Positions 1-5,405 of a stretch of DNA of 5,405 nt are shown here, piece after piece. Positions within the stretch are counted from its first letter, which is position 1; each line of letters opens with the position of its first letter. Position numbers and translations under genes: made by a program. The DNA lies in the NCBI GenBank assembly GCA_903858195.1, contig CAIOHW010000166.1:1-5405 (forward strand). Direction: 5' to 3'. The notes below the pieces were generated by a model, which did not search any database, had not been told where the DNA came from, and worked only from the letters and a program-made list of their open reading frames with translations. This stretch comes from Oligoflexia bacterium. GTDB taxonomy: Bacteria > Bdellovibrionota > UBA1018.

Positions 1-16
1 ACTCTGCCACCTCTCC
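1..16 (-). tRNA. 5' end of a tRNA-Ser gene, cut by the window edge
   Basis: Read on the minus strand, these bases are GGAGAGGTGGCAGAGT, the typical opening of bacterial tRNA-Ser genes. They give a 7-nt acceptor strand (GGAGAGG), U8, G9, the start of the D stem, then A14 and a purine at 15, all at the expected tRNA positions. Only 16 nt are present, so the anticodon, variable arm and 3' acceptor strand lie outside the window and the isoacceptor cannot be named. It starts 22 nt after the serS stop codon, on the same strand, with no visible promoter or terminator between, so it may be processed out of the serS transcript. The adjacency to seryl-tRNA synthetase supports the call. The short length is the main uncertainty. 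Confidence 0.62.
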
Positions 17-38
17 GCGACTTCCGGAACAACGCTTC

Positions 39-1385
39 TCAGCGCTTGAGTCCGCTGTCAACCATCCAAAGGCGGGCACCCTCGCGCACGAACCCGGGGG
101 CACCCTCCAGATACCGATGCAGCGGGCCCGGAACTTCCACACGACCCGTTTCGTCCTGGTAATTTTCGAGGATCGCCAAAAAGGTCCGACCCACGGCGAG
201 ACCGGAGCCATTGAGGGTGTGTGCGAGGCGCGGCTTGGCCTGTGCCTCCGGCCGATACCGGATCTGGGCTCGGCGGGCCTGAAAGTCCTCGCAGTTTGAG
301 CAGGACGAAATCTCGCGGTATGCGCCCTGCGCCGGGAGCCACACCTCGATATCGTAGGTCTTTGCCGCGCCAAAGCCCATGTCGCCCGTGCACAGAAGCA
401 TCGTGCGATAAGGAAGCCCCAGCAGCTGGAGAACCCGCTCTGCGTTGGCGGTCATCTTTTCAAGCTCGTCGTAGGAGCTCTCAGGCTCGCAAATTTTGAC
501 GAGCTCCACCTTCTGGAATTGATGCTGTCGGATCAGTCCGCGCGTATCCTTGCCATAAGATCCAGCCTCGCTCCGAAAGCAGGGCGAATAGGCCGTGAGA
601 TAAAGGGGGAGCCTTCCGGGCTCGAGGATCTCTTCGCGAAAGATGTTGGTGAGCGGAACCTCGGAGGTGGGGATCAGGAAGAGCTCGCGCTCTGCGGTGC
701 CGGTCTTGAACAAGTCCTCCTCGAACTTGGGCAGTTGACCGGTCCCCGTCATTGCGGCCCGATTGACCATGAATGGCGGGATGACCTCGCGATATCCATG
801 TTCACGTGTGTGCAGGTCCAGCATGAACTGGATCAGCGCGCGCTCCAGGGCCGCGCCGGAGCCGAGATACAGCGCGAACCTCGCACCCGACATCCTTCCT
901 GCGCGCTCAAAGTCGAGAATCCCGAGAGTCTCGCCAATGGCGACATGATCTTTGGGCGTAAACCCGAGCTTTCGTGGCTCACCCCACCGGCGAACCTCCT
1001 GGTTCTGCTCCGAGCCCACTCCCTGCGGAACAGATGCGTGGGGAATATTGGGGATCCTGAGCCCCAGATCGGAGAACCGAGCCTCGACCTCTGAGAGCTT
1101 GGATTCGAGCGCCTTGATCTCATCGCCCACAGCCCGGGTCTCCAGAACCATCTTCTCGGCCTCGGCCGCAGCAGCCGGGTCCGCCTTTGCCTTGGCCTTG
1201 AGCTGGGCGATGGCCTGCGAGGCGGCGTTACGGCGTGCCTTGAGCTGGTCTACCTGGTGGATCATCGACTTTCGTTCACGCGAAAGCTCGGAGATCTGCC
1301 CAAGAAGCCCGGGGTCGGCGTTGCGGCGGCGCAGGGCTGACTCGAGCTCTCCAACTGCCTCCGAGAAAAATCGTGAATCCAACAT
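39..1385 (-). CDS. serS: Seryl-tRNA synthetase (SerRS), complete
   Basis: Cytoplasmic class II aminoacyl-tRNA synthetase that charges tRNA-Ser (and tRNA-Sec where present) with serine using ATP. The protein is 448 aa, close to the usual 420-450. Residues about 25-110 form the charged, Ala/Lys/Glu-rich antiparallel coiled-coil arm that grips the long variable arm of tRNA-Ser. The catalytic core follows: the serine-site loop TSEVPLTN near residue 240, class II motif 2 (CFRSEAGSYGKDTRGLIRQH) near 269-288, EISSCSNCEDFQARR near 358-372, and motif 3 (NGSGLAVGRTFLAILENYQ) near 392-410. All key signatures look intact. About 20 residues follow the usual LHRYLEG end, slightly longer than E. coli SerRS. 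The ATG at 1385 is chosen because GGGAG lies 9 nt upstream; a TTG two codons earlier (1391) would leave only 3 nt. It starts 18 nt after the TPR gene stop and is probably cotranscribed with it. Confidence 0.97.
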   Translation of the reverse strand: MLDSRFFSEAVGELESALRRRNADPGLLGQISELSRERKSMIHQVDQLKARRNAASQAIAQLKAKAKADPAAAAEAEKMVLETRAVGDEIKALESKLSEVEARFSDLGLRIPNIPHASVPQGVGSEQNQEVRRWGEPRKLGFTPKDHVAIGETLGILDFERAGRMSGARFALYLGSGAALERALIQFMLDLHTREHGYREVIPPFMVNRAAMTGTGQLPKFEEDLFKTGTAERELFLIPTSEVPLTNIFREEILEPGRLPLYLTAYSPCFRSEAGSYGKDTRGLIRQHQFQKVELVKICEPESSYDELEKMTANAERVLQLLGLPYRTMLLCTGDMGFGAAKTYDIEVWLPAQGAYREISSCSNCEDFQARRAQIRYRPEAQAKPRLAHTLNGSGLAVGRTFLAILENYQDETGRVEVPGPLHRYLEGAPGFVREGARLWMVDSGLKR

Positions 1386-1394
1386 GCTCAAGCT

Positions 1395-1399
1395 CTCCC
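1395..1399 (-). promoter_or_regulatory. Ribosome binding site of serS
   Basis: GGGAG on the minus strand, 9 nt before the serS ATG at 1385. It lies inside the 18-nt gap after the TAA stop of the upstream TPR gene (1404-1406). This spacing decides for the ATG rather than the TTG at 1391, and the closeness of the stop codon suggests translational coupling. Confidence 0.7.
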
Positions 1400-1403
1400 G
1401 CTG

Positions 1404-4394
1404 TTACCTGAAAAGCGAATCTCGATCGGGCGCGTCAGGCTCCATCTCAAGATACTTTTGATAGGCCTGCCTCGCATTGGCGATGTCGCCCATCGCCCGA
1501 TAAGCATCGCCCATCCGACGATAGATGATGGGATTGCCGGAGTCCAGCTTCAGTGCCTCTCGATAGAGTGCAGATGCAGCCTCGTATTTCTTGAGCAGAA
1601 AGTTTGTGTATGCGGCCTGGTTCTTGGGCTCCGCCTCGCGCGGAGCCCGCTGCATCGCCTGCACAAAATATCCGAGGGCCTTTTCGGGCTGCGACTGCTC
1701 GAGGTGAACTGCGCCCAGAGAGAGCAGGACCTGGGCGGAGGCGTTGCCATTCTTGATCTCTTGCTCAAACTCCGCCTGAGCAGCCTTGAAGTTCGAGAGC
1801 CTGACGTAGATCAGGCCCTTGCTGTAGTGCAGGTTCGGAAACTTGGGGTAGAGCTCGTAAATCCTGTCGAGCGCCTCGTCGGCGCTCTTGAACTCAGCGA
1901 GGTCCACCAGCACGCGGTACTTTTCGTACAAGATCGCTGCATCCGCGGGATTGCGATCCAGATAGGCCTGATACGCCTCTGAAGCCTTCTGCCGTGCCGC
2001 AACCTCGCCGCCTGTACGCTGACTGGTGGGACGAGCCAGCTGCAGCCGCGCCAGCGCACGGTACGGCAACGCAAGCTCCGGGCGTGACTGGCGTGCCTGA
2101 TCCAGGATTGCCTGCGCCTCGTCCCAGGCACCCTTGGTGATCAGAAAATCCGCCAGCGCACAGAGCAGCTCGGCCCGGGTGAGCCCCTCTTTCTGCAACT
2201 CATCCCTGAGGTAGGCAATGCCTCGATCGATGCCTTCGGCACCCTCGATGGCGCGCGCCGTGCCCATGATGGCCTCGGCGTTCTCCGGGTCAAAGCGCTG
2301 GGCCAATGCAAAAATGAAGGGTGCCTGCTCGTATTGCCGGGTCTCCAGCAGGCTCTTTCCAAATGCGATGTACACCGACGGCTCGATCGACTCTCGAGAC
2401 AGCGCCTTTCGATAAAACTGCTGCGCCTCGACGTGGCGGCCCTGGCGGGCATACCAGTCAGCCATCGCCTTATCGATCGCCCCCTGGGGCACCGGGAGCG
2501 TGCGCAGCCTGGCGATCGCACGGTTCGCCTCATCCCACTCATAGCTGAGGATGAGCAGCTCAATGTAGCGACTCCAAATCCGTACATCCGTGGGCGCGAG
2601 GTCGGCGGCCTTCTTGAGGCTGATCCTTGCGTTGGCGATGTCTGACTTGTGAATGAAAAATAGATTGGCCAGTCGCACAAGCGGCTGGGGATTCTCGGGA
2701 GCCTCCCTGCGTGCCTCCATCAGCTGAAGCTGTGCGTCCTCGAGCTTTCCTTCGCGGATGAGGCGCTCACTTTCGGCCATGTAAAAATAGACGCGGGCGT
2801 CCTTGCGAAGCTCCGGAAGCGAGTCCCCGGCGCGGGCTCTGAGCAGAAAATAGTTCAGATTGTAGTCGGCGTTCTCGGGCTCGAGCCGCAGTGCCCGCTC
2901 GATGTATCCCAGTGCGAGATCAATCCGGCCATCGATCTGCTCGAGCTTGGAGCGCAGGAAAAATGCCTCTGCAAGCTCCCGGGGAGGGAGGTGATCGCCC
3001 GAGGAGGTGATGAACGCCAGCTCCTGCCGCGCACTGGCGAGGCGGCCCTCCGCATCGGCCATCTTTGCAAGGCGGAAGCGCGCCAGTGCATGATTGGGGC
3101 TTGCCTGCAGTGTGGCCCGGTACTCGCGCGCTGCGGCCTCGTTCTCACCCAGCGCCTCGGCGACCCTTCCGCGGAGGTAGAGTGTTTTTGGCACCATGCC
3201 GGCTCCCTGTGGGATTGCGCCAAGGTATCGTGCCGCCTGAACAAACTCGCCGCGCGCGAAGAGCGCCTGCGCGAGGTAGAGCATGATGATCTCGTTATAG
3301 TTCTTCTGGACCTTGCTGTACTCGATGATCCTCGACTGCGCCGCAAGAGGGCGCCCGGTCAGGGTCAGATACTCGGCATCCGAAATCAGCGTCTCCGGGA
3401 GCTCAATGTTCTTTGCCCGAGAGAGTTGGATGAGCTTTAAGATGACATTGAAATAGTTCTCGTCCTTGTTGGAGACATCAATGAGGTTCAGGTAGGACGA
3501 CGCCAGGAAGGCCAAGGCCCGTACGTTGCCCGGGTCCTGTTTGAGGGCAGCATGAAAACCCTCCACGGCCCTACGATATCCCGGAAGCGTATCCTTCTGG
3601 TAGGAGACTAGCGCCCGCTCATAGAGCTCCTTGCTCTTGGAGGGGTCGGGCTCTCCCACGAGCGCAGAAGGCAGGCTTGGGCGCACCTTGCGGGTCCTCA
3701 GCGATCCCGGCCTTGTCTGCATGCCAGAGCCGGTGAGCAGGTCGAGCAGCACCAGACTCGCGCCGAGCAGAACCAGCAGTACGCTGCGCGGCTGGCTTTT
3801 TCTGGGGGCAGCTCCGGCCGCCCCCGGCGAGCCCGCGCGGCCCGCATGCTGGAAGACGACGGTTCTCTCCTGCGAAATGTCTCGGGGGGCGGGAAACTGC
3901 TGCGAGGGTTCGGTCTCGAGCCGCAAGGAGGGATCAAGCGACACCATCGCAGTCCGTTCCTGGTCGGAATCCTGGGGGCCGGGCGTGGGCGCCGAAACAA
4001 TCCGGGTGGCCTCTTCCGGCTCACTCGGGGCGGCCTCAGTCCTGGGCGGAGGCTCGCGGACGGGCTCCGGGGGAGCGGCCTCTATTTTCCTGGTCTCGGG
4101 CAGGATTCGCGTTGCCGCCGCGGGATCGACCAACGGCAGGCGCTCCGTGAGCGGAGCTCCTTGTGTTCCGGCGCGGGCCAGTTCGCCCATGGCATTCTTC
4201 AGCAACAGCTCAGCGATCTCTGGGTGAGCGCCGAGCTCCTTCCAGTCCCCGACGGGATGCTCACGGGCCTGCTCGCCGCCCAGGAGCTGTCCTGCAAGAA
4301 TCAGCTCGCGCACACGCGACACCGAGAGCGGCCCAAGCACGCGTCCGGAAGAAAGCCTGACTTTAAACTGCGTGCCGCCGCTATCGGGGGCCAT
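1404..4394 (-). CDS. GYF_2-like domain / single-TM / multi-TPR protein of unknown function
   Basis: 996 aa; no named homologue is recognised. Residues about 8-65 resemble the GYF_2/DUF4339 fold: SGRVLGPLS, then VRELILAG, then GDWKELGAHPEIAELL. Residues 70-203 are a low-complexity Pro/Ala/Glu linker with five Thr-x-x-hydrophobic motifs. Residues 204-220 (SVLLVLLGASLVLLDLL) form one membrane helix, preceded by basic RKSQPR, so a type II topology is inferred: GYF_2 domain and linker in the cytoplasm, the rest in the periplasm. From about 253 to 990 the chain is a run of roughly twenty TPR-type helical pairs, clearest at 370-450, 540-620 and 840-985, with PENA/PENP-like turns and A-x-x-x-Y/F-x-x-A-L endings. 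Such arrays usually scaffold protein-protein contacts. No catalytic motif is seen. The ATG has GGAGGT 10 nt upstream. It sits 48 nt after nuoN and 18 nt before serS on the same strand. A role in complex I is only a guess from position; an envelope assembly or secretion scaffold is as likely. Confidence 0.9.
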   Translation of the reverse strand: MAPDSGGTQFKVRLSSGRVLGPLSVSRVRELILAGQLLGGEQAREHPVGDWKELGAHPEIAELLLKNAMGELARAGTQGAPLTERLPLVDPAAATRILPETRKIEAAPPEPVREPPPRTEAAPSEPEEATRIVSAPTPGPQDSDQERTAMVSLDPSLRLETEPSQQFPAPRDISQERTVVFQHAGRAGSPGAAGAAPRKSQPRSVLLVLLGASLVLLDLLTGSGMQTRPGSLRTRKVRPSLPSALVGEPDPSKSKELYERALVSYQKDTLPGYRRAVEGFHAALKQDPGNVRALAFLASSYLNLIDVSNKDENYFNVILKLIQLSRAKNIELPETLISDAEYLTLTGRPLAAQSRIIEYSKVQKNYNEIIMLYLAQALFARGEFVQAARYLGAIPQGAGMVPKTLYLRGRVAEALGENEAAAREYRATLQASPNHALARFRLAKMADAEGRLASARQELAFITSSGDHLPPRELAEAFFLRSKLEQIDGRIDLALGYIERALRLEPENADYNLNYFLLRARAGDSLPELRKDARVYFYMAESERLIREGKLEDAQLQLMEARREAPENPQPLVRLANLFFIHKSDIANARISLKKAADLAPTDVRIWSRYIELLILSYEWDEANRAIARLRTLPVPQGAIDKAMADWYARQGRHVEAQQFYRKALSRESIEPSVYIAFGKSLLETRQYEQAPFIFALAQRFDPENAEAIMGTARAIEGAEGIDRGIAYLRDELQKEGLTRAELLCALADFLITKGAWDEAQAILDQARQSRPELALPYRALARLQLARPTSQRTGGEVAARQKASEAYQAYLDRNPADAAILYEKYRVLVDLAEFKSADEALDRIYELYPKFPNLHYSKGLIYVRLSNFKAAQAEFEQEIKNGNASAQVLLSLGAVHLEQSQPEKALGYFVQAMQRAPREAEPKNQAAYTNFLLKKYEAASALYREALKLDSGNPIIYRRMGDAYRAMGDIANARQAYQKYLEMEPDAPDRDSLFR
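3852..4115 (-). other. Linker segment with repeated Thr-x-x-hydrophobic motifs (part of the TPR protein)
   Basis: This stretch encodes residues 94-181 of the TPR protein, between the GYF_2-like domain and the membrane helix. It is rich in Pro, Ala, Glu and Arg and looks disordered. Five short motifs recur: ATRIL (T95), ETRKI (T101), ATRIV (T130), QERTAMV (T148) and QERTVVF (T178). Each has Thr followed three residues later by Leu, Ile, Val, Val or Phe. The pattern resembles phosphothreonine ligands of FHA domains, where a hydrophobic residue at +3 is one of the known preferences. Whether these threonines are phosphorylated is not shown by the sequence. Confidence 0.55.
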
Positions 4395-4404
4395 CGAGCG
4401 CGAG

Positions 4405-4410
4405 ACCTCC
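4405..4410 (-). promoter_or_regulatory. Ribosome binding site of the TPR protein gene
   Basis: GGAGGT on the minus strand, a near-perfect Shine-Dalgarno core, 10 nt before the ATG at 4394. It lies in the 48-nt gap after the nuoN TAG stop. It supports this start and independent initiation within a shared transcript. Confidence 0.75.
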
Positions 4411-4442
4411 AGCTATCCGGCCTGCGGCGGGCACGCCACGCG

Positions 4443-5237
4443 CTAGGGGTGGGCGGCCTGCGTCGACACGGCTGGTTTCAGTGCCGCCCGCTTTGAAAGC
4501 TCCATCGCACCAGAGGGAAGGAGCCCGATCTGCAAGGTCAGCACCACCATCACCGCAACGGTCAGAGCCGCCGCAGCGGGGTGACTGGGCTCCATGCTGC
4601 CAGAGCCCGCGGGCTCGCGCATGTACATGTAAACCAGCACCCTCAGGTAATAGTACACCGAAATGGCGCTGCACAGCACCGCGATGACGGTGAGGAGGAT
4701 CTCGCCCGACTGGACGGCGGCCGAGAGCAACAAGTATTTGGCGGCGAAGCCGGCCGTGGGGGGAATGCCCGCCATCGAGAACAGGAATACCGCCATGGCA
4801 AACGCAAGCCACGGGCTCTTTCGGGCAAGGCCCGACAGATCGTGAAGGTTTGTCCCGAGGTCGGCGCGACGCGAGACCATGCCGAGAAGAGCAAATGCCC
4901 CCAGGTTCATGATCGTATATGCCAGCAGGTACATGAACACAGGAGCGTAGCCCGCCTCACTTCCACCCGCGGCGAGCACGCCGAGCAGAATGTACCCGGT
5001 GTGCGCGATGGAGGAATAGGCGAGCATCCGCTTGAGGTTGACCTGCGTCAGGGCGATGACATTTCCGACGAGCATCGTGAGTGCGGCTGCGCACCAGAGC
5101 ATGTCGTGAATATGGCTTTGGACCGCATCCGCAAGGCCCTGACCAAACCCCAGATGACTGAGCACCCGGACAAAGGCGGCAAACGAAGCGGCCTTGATCC
5201 CCGTGGTCATAAAGCCAGTGATCGGCGTGGGAGCACC
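4443..5237 (-). CDS. nuoN: NADH-quinone oxidoreductase subunit N, C-terminal part; 5' half missing
   Basis: NuoN is one of the antiporter-like proton-pumping membrane subunits of respiratory complex I. The 264 codons seen start in the conserved GAPTPITGFMTTGIKAASF region and run to a natural TAG stop. Typical NuoN features are present: a lysine in GIKAAS, QVNLKRMLAYSSIAHTGY with its lysine, and SMAGIPPTAGFAAKY with another conserved lysine. About seven hydrophobic segments cover the rest, ending in a short polar tail. Full NuoN is about 480 aa, so roughly the first 215 residues are absent. Directly before GAPTP, where family members read VYEG, there is an in-frame TAG (5238-5240), and the codons beyond it do not resemble NuoN. 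The ATG at 5210 is an internal methionine of the family, with no convincing ribosome binding site, so it is probably not a true start. nuoN is usually last in the nuo operon, which fits the unrelated genes downstream. Confidence 0.93.
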   Translation of the reverse strand, partial: GAPTPITGFMTTGIKAASFAAFVRVLSHLGFGQGLADAVQSHIHDMLWCAAALTMLVGNVIALTQVNLKRMLAYSSIAHTGYILLGVLAAGGSEAGYAPVFMYLLAYTIMNLGAFALLGMVSRRADLGTNLHDLSGLARKSPWLAFAMAVFLFSMAGIPPTAGFAAKYLLLSAAVQSGEILLTVIAVLCSAISVYYYLRVLVYMYMREPAGSGSMEPSHPAAAALTVAVMVVLTLQIGLLPSGAMELSKRAALKPAVSTQAAHP

Positions 5238-5241
5238 CTAC
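5238..5241. other. Abrupt junction between nuoN (minus) and a tctC-like fragment (plus)
   Basis: NuoN homology on the minus strand ends at 5237, and Bug/TctC homology on the plus strand is clear from about 5242. The two are in opposite orientation with no spacer. Both genes are cut inside conserved coding sequence, so this is a breakpoint rather than a gene boundary. The exact base is uncertain by several nucleotides because GGGAGCACCC (5229-5238) is a near-palindrome that could belong to either side. Confidence 0.7.
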
Positions 5242-5405
5242 GACAAGCGCATGTCCATCCTGCCCGATGTACCGACGATGGCCGAGGCCGGATTCCCGGG
5301 ATCGAGACCGGCACCTGGTATGCCGTGCTCGCCCCGGTGTCCACGCCGCCGCCGGTCGTCCTGCGCGTCCAGGAGACCTTCGTGAAGGTGGCCCGCTCGC
5401 CGGAT
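5242..5405 (+). pseudogene. Fragment of a Bug/TctC-family tricarboxylate-type solute receptor, frameshifted
   Basis: Proteins of this family are periplasmic binding receptors, often serving TctAB-type tripartite tricarboxylate transporters. The first frame gives DKRMSILPDVPTMAEAGFPG, matching the signature LPDVPT-x-AEAG-x-PG. After GGA TTC CCG GG (5290-5300) the match continues one frame over from 5301: IETGTWYAVLAPVSTPPP, then VVLRVQETFVKVARSPD to the window end. These correspond to the W-Y-G-x-x-AP-x-x-TP-x-x-VV region near the C-terminus of the family. A single missing base at 5299-5301 explains the shift. The first two thirds of the protein are absent, replaced by reversed nuoN, and the 3' end runs off the window. 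GC is about 70% (115 of 165 bases from 5241), slightly above its neighbours. It may be a decayed gene or a piece of foreign sequence joined in error. Confidence 0.8.

Noticed and set aside
17..38. TTCCGGAA palindrome between serS and the tRNA as an operator or terminator
   Set aside because: An 8-base palindrome is expected by chance at this GC content, and it lacks a U-tract, a partner site or a nearby promoter.
519..1094. Plus-strand open frame of 191 codons inside serS
   Set aside because: It lies antisense to a well-supported synthetase gene, its translation resembles no family, and it has no convincing ribosome binding site. High GC opens such shadow frames.
1391..1391. TTG start for serS two codons upstream of the ATG
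   Set aside because: The only Shine-Dalgarno-like sequence (1395-1399) would be 3 nt away, too close; the ATG at 1385 has 9-nt spacing and matches the usual MLD SerRS start.
4411..4442. Possible hairpin (GCCTG...CGGGC) in the nuoN-TPR gap as a terminator
   Set aside because: The stem is only about 5 bp with a G-U pair and a 3-nt loop, and no U-tract follows on the minus strand.
3631..4496. Two overlapping plus-strand open frames (198 and 216 codons) opposite the TPR gene linker and start
   Set aside because: Their Gly/Ser/Arg-rich translations mirror the low-complexity Pro/Ala linker on the other strand. They contain no domain signature, and the minus frame has a strong ribosome binding site and recognisable domains.
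4381..4812. Minus-strand open frame of 143 codons overlapping the end of nuoN
   Set aside because: It is out of frame with clear NuoN membrane segments and encodes an arginine/histidine-rich string without family likeness.
5194..5385. Plus-strand open frame of 63 codons crossing the junction
   Set aside because: It fuses antisense nuoN sequence to part of a TctC fragment and then reads out of frame after 5300. Only the segment from about 5242 has homology, so it is not a real gene as an open frame.

Overview
The window is dense, high-GC bacterial DNA (sampled blocks run about 62-67% GC). All confidently recognised genes are read from the minus strand, in the order nuoN (3' half) -> large membrane-anchored TPR protein -> serS -> 5' end of a tRNA-Ser. 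The style fits a deltaproteobacterial-type Gram-negative (Myxococcota or Bdellovibrionota-like): a GYF_2-like N-terminal module joined through a disordered linker and one membrane segment to a long TPR array, next to a nuo operon tail. That placement is inferred from protein style and gene order, not from a search.

Region by region. Positions 1-16 (minus) match the first 16 nt of a tRNA-Ser that runs off the left edge. Positions 39-1385 (minus) hold a complete seryl-tRNA synthetase gene. Positions 1404-4394 (minus) hold a 996-aa protein with a small GYF_2-like domain, a Pro/Ala/Glu-rich linker carrying five Thr-x-x-hydrophobic motifs, one transmembrane helix and about twenty TPR-type helical pairs; its function is unknown. 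Positions 4443-5237 (minus) encode the C-terminal 264 residues of NADH-quinone oxidoreductase subunit N. The gaps are short (48, 18 and 22 nt) and hold no visible terminator or promoter, so nuoN, the TPR gene, serS and the tRNA may be read as one transcript. The synthetase and its substrate tRNA being adjacent is functionally sensible.

The right end is abnormal. NuoN homology stops abruptly in the middle of its conserved EGAPTP segment at about 5238. From about 5242 the opposite strand encodes the C-terminal part of a Bug/TctC-family tricarboxylate-type solute receptor, itself interrupted by a one-base frameshift at 5299-5301. No intact gene spans the join. The simplest explanations are an assembly or amplification chimera, or a real rearrangement that broke nuoN. 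No CRISPR array, insertion sequence, rRNA or phage gene is visible. The main unexplained biology is the large GYF_2-TM-TPR protein; the main structural oddity is the nuoN/tctC junction.
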